The notes below the pieces were generated by a model. That model saw nothing but the letters and a program-made list of their open reading frames with translations, did no database searches and was not told the DNA's origin. 64,000 nucleotides of DNA from Chromatiaceae bacterium (lineage in GTDB: Bacteria; Pseudomonadota; Gammaproteobacteria; Chromatiales; Chromatiaceae), in assembly GCA_024235395.1 (NCBI GenBank), contig JACKMK010000001.1, positions 1,612,001 to 1,676,000 on the forward strand. The letters run 5' to 3'. This document shows positions 7,812 through 16,150 of this stretch, in pieces (positions within the stretch are counted from its first letter, which is position 1; every line of letters begins with the position of its first letter). A program made the translations under genes and the position numbers.

Positions 7812-8804
7812 CTAGGGTCGCAAGACGATTTTCGGCGCCGCGGCCCTGCCCTCGTGGATATCTCGAAATGCTGCCGCACCTTCCGACAACTGGCGCGTTT
7901 CCACCCAATCGAGCGGACCCAGTGCCCCCCGATACAACGCCTGAATGGCGGCACGCAGATCCACCGGGCTATAGGTGTAGTTGCCCAGCAGGGTGATCTC
8001 TTCCAGGGTCATACGGCGGGTGTCCAGGCCGGGCTCGTTGTCCTGCAGACCGACGTGGGAAATGACGCCACCCGACGCCACGAAGCGACATGATGCCGCG
8101 CGGGTCCGACCGCTCCCGACGGCGTCGATGACCAGGTCGAAGCTCTTCTCGTCCGGCAGGTCATCCCCCAGGGGGTCATAGACGTCGCAACAGCCAAGCC
8201 GTTCGGCCGTCGCCCTTCTCAGGGCATTGGTATCGCCGAGCCAGACATCGATACAGCCTTTGCCCTTCAGCATCAGCGCCGCGAACGCACCGATCGAACC
8301 ACCGCCCAGCACCAGGGCCCGGCATTCGGACAGGGGCCGATGCAGCACCCGTTCTGCCAGGTAGATCGCGTGCAACGACGTGGCTGCCGGTTCGGCAAGG
8401 CTGGCGATCACCGGGTCCATGTCCTGCGGCATGTCGAGCAGGTTGCGTTCGGGGATGACGATGTACTGCGCAAAGGCACCGGCAAGGCGCATGCCTATCA
8501 GCTCGCGCTTGGCGCAGAGGTTGGAACGTCCGCCCTGACAATGGTCACAGACGCCACAGGTCAACAACGGATTGAGTACCGCCCGTCGCCCCTTCTGTGC
8601 ACCGTTCTGGACGACACCCACGGCTTCGTGCCCAAGGATCAGCGGCGGCACCCGCCGCGCATCCTGCCCGTGATAGGCATGCATGTCGGAACCGCAGATC
8701 CCGACGGCCTCGATCTTCACAAGCGCCTCGCCGGGACCCGGAACGGGGTCCGGTTCGTCGCGATACTGGACCTCGAGGGTATCCGTGTACACCAATGCTT
8801 TCAT
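7812..8804 (-). CDS. Zinc-type medium-chain dehydrogenase, probable DHPS 2-dehydrogenase
   Basis: A 330-residue member of the alcohol/sorbitol dehydrogenase family. The catalytic zinc site is seen in VGICGSDMHAYHG and LILGHEAVGVV; the structural zinc cysteines in CGVCDHCQGGRSNLC; the nucleotide fold in LVLGGGSIGAFAA. It is the last gene of the hps/suy operon, 11 bases behind the SDR gene. In Cupriavidus pinatubonensis two dehydrogenases (HpsO and HpsP) act on carbon 2 of 2,3-dihydroxypropane-1-sulfonate so that both enantiomers can be used; this gene is a candidate for one of them. Which of the two names applies cannot be settled from the sequence alone. Without the context it would be called a threonine- or sorbitol-type dehydrogenase. 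Confidence 0.85.
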   Translation of the reverse strand: MKALVYTDTLEVQYRDEPDPVPGPGEALVKIEAVGICGSDMHAYHGQDARRVPPLILGHEAVGVVQNGAQKGRRAVLNPLLTCGVCDHCQGGRSNLCAKRELIGMRLAGAFAQYIVIPERNLLDMPQDMDPVIASLAEPAATSLHAIYLAERVLHRPLSECRALVLGGGSIGAFAALMLKGKGCIDVWLGDTNALRRATAERLGCCDVYDPLGDDLPDEKSFDLVIDAVGSGRTRAASCRFVASGGVISHVGLQDNEPGLDTRRMTLEEITLLGNYTYSPVDLRAAIQALYRGALGPLDWVETRQLSEGAAAFRDIHEGRAAAPKIVLRP

Positions 8805-8815
8805 GTGTGTCCCGC

Positions 8816-9574
8816 CTATTTGGCCGTGAAGCCGCCATCGAGATGAATCACCTGGCCCGTGAGATAGTCAGACGCCGGCGAGGCCAGAAACACCGTCAAC
8901 CCGTCCAGATCCGCCAGTTCCCCATTGCGGCCGATCGTGGTTTGCGACGCCAGCCTGTCCAGCAGTTCGGGGTTCTCGTAGACGGGTGCCGTGAGCTCGG
9001 TGGGGAAGAAGCCGGGCGCCATCGCGTTGCAGTTGACGCCGTGACGCGACCACGCCTCGGCCATCGCACGTGTCAGCTGGGCAACCCCTCCCTTGGAGGC
9101 GCCGTAAGCCAGGCCGTTCGGAAAGGCACGGGTCGATTGCAGCGACGCGATGTTGATGATGCGCCCCCAGCCTTTCTTCTTCATCGCCGGTATGAGTTCG
9201 CGCGCAAGAAAAAAGGGCACGGCAAGGTTGAGATTCAGGGTCTTGTCCCAGCTGTCGAGCGTGATCTCCCCGGCCGGTTGGCGAAAATTGACGCCCGCTG
9301 CGTTGATCAGTACATCGATCGATCCGAACGACGTCGCGGCCTGCTCCGCCAACGCCGGCAGCAGGGCGCGATCACCAAGGTCGGCCGCAAGCGCCGTGGC
9401 CCTGCCCGCCGACGACTCGATCTCGAGCACAGCCTCGTTCAGTTGCGCCTCACGCCGCCCCACCAGCACCACGGCCGCGCCCGCCCGCGCCAGCGCAATC
9501 GCCTGCCGCCGGCCGATACCGGATGTGGCACCCGTCACCAGGGCCACCTTTCCCGCGAGGTTGAACTCCGGCAT
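8816..9574 (-). CDS. Short-chain dehydrogenase, probable DHPS 2-dehydrogenase
   Basis: A 252-residue classical SDR: VTGATSGIGRRQAIALA for NAD(P) binding, INAAGVNF, IINIASLQS with the catalytic serine, and YGASKGG with the catalytic Tyr/Lys. The C-terminus has the LTGQVIHLDGGFT ending. The ATG at 9574 overlaps the hpsN stop (TGATG); a GTG one codon earlier is also possible. It resembles gluconate 5-dehydrogenase-like SDRs in general, but lying between hpsN and the zinc dehydrogenase it is best read as one of the two DHPS 2-dehydrogenases of the pathway. That assignment is inferred from context. Confidence 0.85.
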   Translation of the reverse strand: MPEFNLAGKVALVTGATSGIGRRQAIALARAGAAVVLVGRREAQLNEAVLEIESSAGRATALAADLGDRALLPALAEQAATSFGSIDVLINAAGVNFRQPAGEITLDSWDKTLNLNLAVPFFLARELIPAMKKKGWGRIINIASLQSTRAFPNGLAYGASKGGVAQLTRAMAEAWSRHGVNCNAMAPGFFPTELTAPVYENPELLDRLASQTTIGRNGELADLDGLTVFLASPASDYLTGQVIHLDGGFTAK

Positions 9575-10887
9575 CACTCGACGGCTGCGGGCTGCAGGTT
9601 GAAGGATTCGTTGGGAAAATACTTGGACAGGCGATCATCGCCGGTCCGCGCGTGCGCCTCCATCCCCTCGAGGCGCGAGATCCTGGCGGCCGCCGCCGCG
9701 ACCTCACGATTGGCCTCGCGACTCATGCGCTGGGTGGTCACGGTCTTGATGAATTTTCCGACCGAAAGACCACCGGTGTATCGCCCGGCCCCTTTGGTCG
9801 GAAGTATGTGATTGGTGCCGGAGCACTTGTCACCGAAGGCCACCGTGGTCTCTTCGCCGACAAACAGCGAACCATAGTTGCGCAGACGCTTGACCCACCA
9901 GTCCAGGTCACGCGCCTGCACTTCGAGATGTTCCGAGGCATAGTCGTCGCTGACCTGCGCGGCCTCTTCCCGGTCGGAGCAGAACACCACCTCACCATAG
10001 TCGCGCCAGGACGTTTCGGCGGCCGTACGTGCGGTATCCGGCAACTTCGCAATGAGTCCGGGCATCAGTGCCATCACCTTTTCGCCCAAGGCCCGATCCA
10101 GTGTGATCAACCAGCAAGGGGTGTCCAGGCCATGCTCGGCCTGACCGACGAGATCGCTGGCAACGATCGCCGGGTCGGCCGTTTCATCGGCGATCACCGC
10201 GATCTCCGTCGGACCCGCGAACAGGTCGATACCGACGCGACCAAACAACATGCGCTTCGCTTCGGCGACGAACCGGTTACCCGGACCCACGAGGATGTCC
10301 GCCGCATGACCGGTAAACAGTCCGAATGCCATGGCGGCAATGCCCTGCACGCCACCCATTGCAAGGATAGTGTCCGCACCGCACAGGTTGGCCGTATAGA
10401 TGATTGCGGGATTCACGCCCACACCGGGCTTTGGAGGAGAACAGGCGATCACATGGTCCACACCGGCCGCCTTGGCGGTGGCCACCGACATTACGGCCGA
10501 AGCCACGTGGGAATAACGCCCACCCGGCACGTAGCATCCCGCCGTGGCCACGGGTATCTGCCTTTGTCCGGCATACAGACCCGGCGAGAGTTCGACTTCG
10601 AAATCGATCAGCGCCTGTCGTTGCTTCTCGGCGAAGCCGCGCACCCGGTCGTAGGCGAACTGAATGTCATCTTTCACCTGCCGCGGCACCCTGGCGGTAG
10701 CGGCTTCTATCTCCTCGGGCGTGACCACGATATTGCCGGTGTAATTGTCGAGCTTCGCAGCGTACTCGCGCGCCTTCTCCTCTCCACCGACCTCGATCGC
10801 CGACAACATTTCAGACACGATCTTGCGCGTGTCGTCTTCACCGCTGGCCGCGGTCTTTTCCGCCTTTTTCAGATATTCGACAGTCAT
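9574..10887 (-). CDS. hpsN: Sulfopropanediol 3-dehydrogenase (HpsN), HisD family
   Basis: The 437-residue protein belongs to the histidinol dehydrogenase family: AGCYVPGGRYSH, GGVQGIAAMAFG, VGPGNRFVAEAK, GPTEIAVIADE, GQAEHG and the ASEHLEV segment with the catalytic Glu/His pair. A histidine-pathway role is unlikely: no other his gene is near, and it sits in an operon with a TRAP transporter, suyAB and two dehydrogenases. HpsN oxidises (R)-2,3-dihydroxypropane-1-sulfonate with two NAD to sulfolactate. The ATG at 10887 is chosen because the upstream extension of the frame is unlike the family. The gene starts 49 bases behind the TRAP large subunit. Confidence 0.9.
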   Translation of the reverse strand: MTVEYLKKAEKTAASGEDDTRKIVSEMLSAIEVGGEEKAREYAAKLDNYTGNIVVTPEEIEAATARVPRQVKDDIQFAYDRVRGFAEKQRQALIDFEVELSPGLYAGQRQIPVATAGCYVPGGRYSHVASAVMSVATAKAAGVDHVIACSPPKPGVGVNPAIIYTANLCGADTILAMGGVQGIAAMAFGLFTGHAADILVGPGNRFVAEAKRMLFGRVGIDLFAGPTEIAVIADETADPAIVASDLVGQAEHGLDTPCWLITLDRALGEKVMALMPGLIAKLPDTARTAAETSWRDYGEVVFCSDREEAAQVSDDYASEHLEVQARDLDWWVKRLRNYGSLFVGEETTVAFGDKCSGTNHILPTKGAGRYTGGLSVGKFIKTVTTQRMSREANREVAAAAARISRLEGMEAHARTGDDRLSKYFPNESFNLQPAAVE

Positions 10888-10936
10888 AACTGGATCTCGC
10901 AATGAATGTGATCGACAAAGGTTGCAACGGCCGCCC

Positions 10937-12250
10937 TCAATCCAGCGCCCAGAGCGAAAGCTCGGGCACGAAGGCAAGCAGCAGAACGACAAACAACATG
11001 GCCACGACATAGGGCAATGCCCGGCCGGCCACTTTGAGGATCGGGGTGCCCGTCAAACCGGACACCACGAACAGATTCAGACCGAGTGGCGGCGTTATGA
11101 AACCAACGCCGAGCGACGTCACCATCATGATGCAGAAGTGGATCTCGTTCATGCCGATCTCCTGGGCAAGAGGCAGCATGATGGGCGCAAGAATCACGAT
11201 GTTCGGTGTCGTCTCCATGACGCAGCCGGCAACGATCAGGATGAATATCATCATCAGGATGATCACGGTTGTGTTGTCGGTCATGGAGGTCATCACGTGC
11301 ACGAACCCCTGAGGGACTTCGAGCGCGGCCAGCGTCTGGGCCAGCGGCAGTGAAAATGCGATGATCGGGACTATTACCCCGTTGACCTTGGCCGAACTCG
11401 CCAGCATCTTCGGAAAATCAGCGAGCGTGATGGTGCGCTGAAACAACCCGATGATGATCGTCGTCACAACCGCGACAGCGGCCGCTTCGGTGGGGGTGAA
11501 GATACCGCTGTAGATGCCACCGAGGATGATGAACGGGACGATCAGCGCATAACGTCCTTCGTAAACCGCCTTCCACAGGCGACGGAATGAAAACCCCTGG
11601 TCTGCATTCTCGTAGCCTTTTATCCGGTTCATGATGATGTTCGTGATCATGATCGTCAGCATGATCAGCAGCCCGGGCACCATCGCGGCAAGAAACAACG
11701 TCGATGCGGATATCCCCAGGATCAGACCGATGATGATGTAGGCAATCGACGGTGGGATCAGAATGCCCGTGCAGGCACCCGCGGCAACCAGTGCACAGGC
11801 GTAGGGTCGTGTATAACCTTGTGCCACCAGGCGATCGATCGTCATGCGGCCGACGCCCGCAGCACCCGCGGCGTCTGAGCCCGAAATGCACGCGAAAAAG
11901 CCGCATACCAGCACTGTCGCGGTACCGAATCCCGAGCGAAAACCCCCGACCAGGGCTTCGGCGACATCCAGCAGTTTGTGCGAGAGACCGGTTCGAACCA
12001 ACACGTCCCCGGTCAGGATGAACAATGGAACCGCGATCAGCGCAAAGGCATCGATCCCGTCAAACAGGGCCTCGCCGAGCAGCGAGAGCGGCAGGACACC
12101 GGAGAAGTGCAGCATCAGGATCGAGGTGACGCCGAGCACGGCCCAGACCGGCACGGCGAGCACGATCAGGACGAGTGCGATCAACAGCGGGACGTAGAAC
12201 TCCCAGCCCAGCACCAGTTCGAAGGCATCCTGTTGATAGAGATGTTCCAT
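10937..12250 (-). CDS. TRAP transporter large membrane subunit (DctM type), DHPS uptake
   Basis: A 437-residue, very hydrophobic protein with the DctM pattern: about 12 membrane segments, LLGEALFDGIDAFALIAVPLFILTGD near the start, GTATVLVCGFFACISGSDAAGAAG, GILIPPSIAYIIIG, GIFTPTEAAAVAV and GFITPPLGLNLFVV. DctM forms the transport channel of a sodium-driven TRAP system. Its start overlaps the stop of the small subunit gene (TGATG). Substrate is inferred from the operon: 2,3-dihydroxypropane-1-sulfonate, as for the HpsKLM system of Cupriavidus. Confidence 0.93.
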   Translation of the reverse strand: MEHLYQQDAFELVLGWEFYVPLLIALVLIVLAVPVWAVLGVTSILMLHFSGVLPLSLLGEALFDGIDAFALIAVPLFILTGDVLVRTGLSHKLLDVAEALVGGFRSGFGTATVLVCGFFACISGSDAAGAAGVGRMTIDRLVAQGYTRPYACALVAAGACTGILIPPSIAYIIIGLILGISASTLFLAAMVPGLLIMLTIMITNIIMNRIKGYENADQGFSFRRLWKAVYEGRYALIVPFIILGGIYSGIFTPTEAAAVAVVTTIIIGLFQRTITLADFPKMLASSAKVNGVIVPIIAFSLPLAQTLAALEVPQGFVHVMTSMTDNTTVIILMMIFILIVAGCVMETTPNIVILAPIMLPLAQEIGMNEIHFCIMMVTSLGVGFITPPLGLNLFVVSGLTGTPILKVAGRALPYVVAMLFVVLLLAFVPELSLWALD

Positions 12251-12765
12251 CAGTCGAACAACCTGTTGCCTTCGAATACCGCACGTCCTCCTCGCATATC
12301 ACCCCAGTCACGCCAGATCGACTGCAGCAGGCGGAAGCAGGTCAATGTGAAGCCGAACGGCACTGCGGCGAGAAACCAGGCCTGGGCGATTCGCAGGCCG
12401 TGAGTGACGGACCCGAACTTGATGGAGGTCGCCAGTGTTTCGAACGAGAAATACAGGGCAAGCAACGCGACTGCCAGCATGACGAAGTCGCCAGTGAGGT
12501 AGATGAATGCCTTGCCGCGGGGCGACAGGAAATGCAACAGCACGTCGATACGGATGTGTGCCCGGTCGCGGACAGCAGCCGCGACCCCGATCCAGACGAG
12601 GTAGATGAAGGCATATCGCGCCACCTCCTCGCCCCAGATCGACGAATAGGAAAGCACGAAGCGACGCAGGACCTCGCTGCCGATGGTCACCACGATCATG
12701 GTGTAGAAGACCAGCAGCAGCCAGCGCTCGCAGTTCTGGTCGATCTGTTTCAGTAACAGTCGCAC
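12250..12765 (-). CDS. TRAP transporter small membrane subunit (DctQ type)
   Basis: The 171-residue protein has four membrane segments in the usual DctQ arrangement: CERWLLLVFYTMIVV near the N-terminus with GSEVLRRFV, WGEEVARYAFIYLVWIGVAAAVRDRAHIRID (the diagnostic central stretch), and two more helices. It works with the large subunit and the binding protein of the same operon. The stop overlaps the large subunit start, so the pair is translationally coupled. The binding protein gene ends 77 bases upstream. Confidence 0.9.
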   Translation of the reverse strand: MRLLLKQIDQNCERWLLLVFYTMIVVTIGSEVLRRFVLSYSSIWGEEVARYAFIYLVWIGVAAAVRDRAHIRIDVLLHFLSPRGKAFIYLTGDFVMLAVALLALYFSFETLATSIKFGSVTHGLRIAQAWFLAAVPFGFTLTCFRLLQSIWRDWGDMRGGRAVFEGNRLFD

Positions 12766-12842
12766 AACGACGCCCCCCTGTTCGGACCGAGACGAAAGCC
12801 TGCGCGGGTCACCCGGTTAGAGGAGACCCGCGCACCGGTGGC

Positions 12843-13994
12843 TCAGGCATCGTTGACGTAATAACGTCCCTGCGTGTTGGTGGCGTCGAGCAACTTGTCG
12901 AAAGCCGCCATGGAGCCCGCCAGCTCCTTCTTATAGGAGTCCCATTCAGCGTTCTGATGGCCACCCTTCTGCACCCACTGCGCCAACTCGTCCTTCGTTG
13001 GGGAATAGAACTGGACACCCGACTTGCTCATCTCTGCCATCGCGTAGGCGCGTGCCGCCGGCACCTTCGACAGGTTCTGATGAGACGTCACCTCGCTCGC
13101 GAACTCGATACCTTCGCGCACCGCGAGCGGCAGTCCATTGAACCACTCCAGGTTGCACGAATAGACCTGCGCATCGGGTACGGCCCGGGTAAAGGTCACC
13201 CACGAGAGGATGTCTTTGAAACCGAACACGAACAAGGCGCCCACTGCCGGGTCCAATGCGTCGGCGACACCCTGCTTGATGGCCGATGGCGTCTCACCCC
13301 AGGCGACCGGGGTCGGGTTCGCCCCGATCGCACGGTAGTACTGCTGAAGCATCTGGGATCCAGGGACTCTGAACTTGATACCCGCGAGGTCGTCGGGTGT
13401 CTTGATCGGACCGTCACCGCCCTTGCGCAAGGCCACGACCCGCGGATCGATCACGACATACCACAGTGGCTTGAAGCCTTTCTCCTCGACCTTCGGATCG
13501 ACCTCCTTGCGCCATGCGTCCGACGAAACGAGGTTGATGAAACGCTGATTCTCCCCGCAGAAATACGGCAGGTTGATCAGGTCCACAGTCGGTGCGAAGG
13601 GGGCAAAATTGGAAAGGGAATGCTGCGCCGCCTGTATCGTCCCCTGCTGGACCTTTTGCGCCAGCGCACCGCCGGCACCCAGCTGGCCACCCGGCGCAAG
13701 CTTCACGTACACCTGGCCGTTGGTCATGTTCTGGATGTTCTCCTTGAAGTCCAGTTGCATGATCGGGTAGCTGCGCGATGCACCGAGCACATAGGCGGTT
13801 GCGATCGTCATCTTGTATGCAGCCGCCTTTTCACGCTCTCTCTCCTCCTTCGCAGTGGCCGCGGCTGCCTCCCCGCTGATCAATAGGCTGCCCGAAGCCC
13901 CTGCGACCACAGCGGCGGTGAATCCGTATTTCCCGGTCAGCGCCAGGAAGCGACGACGCTCGATGGATTCGAGTGTTTCAGGTTTGCGTTTCAC
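12843..13994 (-). CDS. TRAP transporter periplasmic substrate-binding protein (DctP type)
   Basis: A 383-residue protein from a GTG start with a strong GGAGGAG site 5 bases upstream. RRRFLALTG followed by a hydrophobic stretch and SGEAAAA looks like a Tat signal peptide, seen in some TRAP binding proteins. The DctP fold is visible in YPIMQLDFKENIQNMTNGQ, LINLPYFC, GIKFRVPGSQM and PSAIKQGVADALDP. The GTG overlaps the stop of the small membrane protein gene (GTGA). An open frame that extends 76 codons upstream runs through that other gene and is rejected. The ligand is probably DHPS, from operon context. Confidence 0.9.
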   Translation of the reverse strand: MKRKPETLESIERRRFLALTGKYGFTAAVVAGASGSLLISGEAAAATAKEEREREKAAAYKMTIATAYVLGASRSYPIMQLDFKENIQNMTNGQVYVKLAPGGQLGAGGALAQKVQQGTIQAAQHSLSNFAPFAPTVDLINLPYFCGENQRFINLVSSDAWRKEVDPKVEEKGFKPLWYVVIDPRVVALRKGGDGPIKTPDDLAGIKFRVPGSQMLQQYYRAIGANPTPVAWGETPSAIKQGVADALDPAVGALFVFGFKDILSWVTFTRAVPDAQVYSCNLEWFNGLPLAVREGIEFASEVTSHQNLSKVPAARAYAMAEMSKSGVQFYSPTKDELAQWVQKGGHQNAEWDSYKKELAGSMAAFDKLLDATNTQGRYYVNDA

Positions 13995-14245
13995 TTGGTC
14001 TCCTCCTCCACCTTTTCGGCAGAATTTGTTTTGGGTCCGGCTTCGTACATTTCGCGACGCAGCACCTCGATGACGAAGCAGATGACCGCGGCGAAAAGGA
14101 TCAAAAACTCGGCCACGTCCCCGATGTGCAGGATCGGCTGAAAATCGAATACCAGGGCCGACTTGCCGATCAGCAGGTTGAGCAGAAACACCCCGAAAAG
14201 TACCCCGGTCAAAGGCAGGCACCAGACATCGACCACCTTCCGCAT
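13991..14245 (-). CDS. Small two-TM membrane protein of the DHPS TRAP operon
   Basis: An 84-residue protein with two membrane helices (about residues 8-28 and 40-62) and a charged tail rich in Glu/Lys. GGAGG lies 8 bases before the ATG at 14245; a GTG one codon earlier is equally possible. It sits between suyB and the binding protein gene, and its stop overlaps the GTG of the latter. I do not recognise the family. Its size and place suggest an accessory subunit of the transporter, but nothing in the sequence proves that. Confidence 0.7.
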   Translation of the reverse strand: MRKVVDVWCLPLTGVLFGVFLLNLLIGKSALVFDFQPILHIGDVAEFLILFAAVICFVIEVLRREMYEAGPKTNSAEKVEEETK

Positions 14246-14320
14246 CACTCGATCCTCCAGCCCAACGGTTCTTGCCGACGTGTCTGCCCAGTCACACCCC
14301 GGAATACGAATGCGGGCGCG

Positions 14321-15496
14321 TCATGCGCTCTCGTAAAGCCTGGTCAGCACGAACTCCCGATGCCCTAGCGCCTCGGCCGCGGTGAGTCGCCCGTTTGCTG
14401 TTCTGAACATGCTGTCGAGCAACGCTTCGCCCGCAGCGTCGGGCGTCATTTCCTTGCGTAGCAGAGCGGAAACGTCCACATCGACGTGTTCGCTCATGGT
14501 GCGCACGGTGCGCGGATTCGCGCACAACTTGATTACCGGGATGATCGGATTGCCAATGATGTTGCCCTGTCCGGTAGGGAAGAAATGCAGGACATAGCCC
14601 GCGGCGGCGGCGAGCGTAACCATCTCTGCAGCGGCGGACGAGGAGTCCATGAACCACAGGCCCGGCCCCGAAGGCGCCTCTGCCTTGTCGAGCACACCGT
14701 CGACGATGCACTTCTTGCCGATCTTCTGGATATTGCCGAGGGCCTTTTCCTCGATGGTGGTTAGCCCACCCTCAATATTCCCTTTAGTGGGTTGTGACTC
14801 CGACAGATCGGAGGTCTTGAAACGATTGATCATTTCCTGGTAGCGATCGAACATGAACATGAAGCGGTCACGTACCTCATCGTTGCGACAACGCGCCGCC
14901 ACCAGGTGTTCGCCACCGGTGATCTCGGAGGTCTCACCAAACAACAGTGTTGCGCCCTGCGGATAAAGCTTGTCGAAGGCATTTCCGACCGTGGGGTTGG
15001 CTCCGCAGCCAGACGTGGTGTCCGATTCACCGCACTTCGTTGATACCCAGAGGTCTTTCAACGGGGCTTCTTCGCGACGGAGTTCCGAGGCCCATTGCAC
15101 ATACTCTTTCGCCACTTTGGAGGCCTTCATGATCGTTTCGTGATCGCCGTGTTGCTCGATACCGAAACCGGTCACCGGCTTGCCGGTCGCCGCAATGCCC
15201 TCCACGATGCGCTGGGTCCAGCCGTTCTCGATCCCGATCACGACCACGGCAGCCACGTTCGGATTGGCGCCGGTGCCGATCAAGGTGCGGAAGTGGAGCT
15301 CCAGGTCTTCACCGAACTGCAGGCGACCGTAAGGGTGAGGCAGCGCCATCGTGCCCATGATGTTGTGCGCCACGGCTTCGCAGGCGGCATTTGACAGGTC
15401 GTCAACCGGCAGGATGATGACGTGGTTGCGGACACCCACGCGCCCGTTCTCACGTCGATATCCAAGAAAGGTGGCCTTGCTGAGGTCTCGGGTCAT
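14321..15496 (-). CDS. suyB: (R)-sulfolactate sulfo-lyase large subunit SuyB
   Basis: A 391-residue member of the UxaA/altronate-dehydratase large-chain family. Landmarks: FLGYRRENGRVGVRNHV, TKCGESDTTSGCGANPTVG, GEHLVAARC, KGNIEGGLTTIEEKALGNIQK and FFPTGQGNIIGNP. The conserved cysteines at TKCGESD and the later segments fit the iron site of these lyases. Sugar-acid dehydratases have the same fold, but the small partner suyA upstream and the hpsN/TRAP genes downstream point to SuyB, which with SuyA splits sulfolactate into pyruvate and sulfite. The ATG at 15496 has GGAG upstream; the longer frame is rejected because it adds non-family residues. It begins 50 bases behind suyA. Confidence 0.9.
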   Translation of the reverse strand: MTRDLSKATFLGYRRENGRVGVRNHVIILPVDDLSNAACEAVAHNIMGTMALPHPYGRLQFGEDLELHFRTLIGTGANPNVAAVVVIGIENGWTQRIVEGIAATGKPVTGFGIEQHGDHETIMKASKVAKEYVQWASELRREEAPLKDLWVSTKCGESDTTSGCGANPTVGNAFDKLYPQGATLLFGETSEITGGEHLVAARCRNDEVRDRFMFMFDRYQEMINRFKTSDLSESQPTKGNIEGGLTTIEEKALGNIQKIGKKCIVDGVLDKAEAPSGPGLWFMDSSSAAAEMVTLAAAAGYVLHFFPTGQGNIIGNPIIPVIKLCANPRTVRTMSEHVDVDVSALLRKEMTPDAAGEALLDSMFRTANGRLTAAEALGHREFVLTRLYESA

Positions 15497-15546
15497 TGCG
15501 CTCTCCGATGTGTTCGACGTGGACGTGACCGCTGGTCGGCCGGTCA

Positions 15547-15828
15547 CTACCAACGCTTGGTCTTGATGTTGTGCACGTGGGCGTGCTCACCTTTGCCGAT
15601 ATCCGCGACGGCCTTGCCGATATCCACGCCGTACTTGATCACCGTGTCACCCTTTTCGAGGCGCCTAATCGCCAGCTTGTGACCGATGGGTATGTCACTC
15701 GCCGCCGTGAATGTGACCTCTTTGTCCTGATCCATGATCCACCCGACGATATCGTCACCGGCCTTCACGCCTTCCACGACGACAACGCCGACGCTGTCGC
15801 CTTCGTCATGCACCACAAAGTCGATCAT
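15547..15828 (-). CDS. suyA: (R)-sulfolactate sulfo-lyase small subunit SuyA
   Basis: A 93-residue protein of the SAF-domain/UxaA N-terminal family, with DSVGVVVVEGVKAGDDIVG, SDIPIGHKLAIRRLEKGD, VIKYGVDIGKAVADI and the metal-binding-like ending GEHAHVHNIKTKRW. It pairs with SuyB to form the sulfo-lyase. GGGAGAAC stands a few bases before the ATG at 15828. This is the first gene of the hps operon; the promoter lies in the 322-base gap to the divergent gntR gene, where two similar palindromes are seen. Confidence 0.9.
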   Translation of the reverse strand: MIDFVVHDEGDSVGVVVVEGVKAGDDIVGWIMDQDKEVTFTAASDIPIGHKLAIRRLEKGDTVIKYGVDIGKAVADIGKGEHAHVHNIKTKRW

Positions 15829-15921
15829 TTTGTTCTCCCGAGTTCGACCGGACGGACATGGACGCGCGAACGAATCCGATCGGTCCTGGGAAAGGTAGCA
15901 CGCCAACCGAGTTAGTCAACT

Positions 15922-15937
15922 AGTCTTATATAAGAGT
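15922..15937. promoter_or_regulatory. Candidate GntR operator 1
   Basis: The 16 bases AGTCTTATATAAGAGT contain the perfect 12-base palindrome TCTTATATAAGA. They lie 94 bases ahead of the suyA start and resemble a second site at 16065. A TTGACT hexamer on the minus strand (15913-15918) and the TATA core make a promoter overlap plausible. Binding by the adjacent GntR/UTRA protein is inferred. Confidence 0.45.
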
Positions 15938-16064
15938 TATCTCATTGAAGCGCAGAAAGTCCGCAAGCCACTGTGAAATCTGCAAAATTTTTCCGTGTCT
16001 TCGCGGCATGCACGCAGAAAATTTTCTGGGCGCCTGGGTTTCACACCACGAATTGGTTGGCATG

Positions 16065-16080
16065 AGTCCTATACATGACT
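16065..16080. promoter_or_regulatory. Candidate GntR operator 2
   Basis: AGTCCTATACATGACT is an imperfect palindrome with outer arms AGTC/GACT that match the arms and the TATA core of the site at 15922. It lies about 70 bases ahead of the regulator gene and overlaps a TATACA element, suggesting autoregulation. Inferred from symmetry and position only. Confidence 0.45.
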
Positions 16081-16150
16081 AAACTCGGAACGCGCCTGGA
16101 CAGTAGTGTCAGTGTCGTTCCGGGCGCAGATTCCTCCAGAGGAGATTCGA

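Larger units (their letters stand above)
15829..16150. other. Divergent control region between suyA and the GntR gene
   Basis: The gap is visibly AT-richer than its surroundings in its middle (around 15920-16025) and holds the promoters of both the hps/suy operon and the regulator gene. Two related palindromes, described separately, lie at 15922-15937 and 16065-16080. No gene is seen in it. Confidence 0.6.

Noticed and set aside
9574..10887. Histidinol dehydrogenase of histidine synthesis
   Set aside because: Same fold, but the operon (TRAP, suyAB, SDR, MDR) identifies HpsN; no his genes are near.
9652..10905. 417-residue plus-strand open frame
   Set aside because: Antisense to hpsN with no domain or ribosome site.
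14321..15828. Altronate or galactarate dehydratase
   Set aside because: The fold is shared, but the small/large gene pair beside hpsN and the TRAP system fits sulfolactate sulfo-lyase better.
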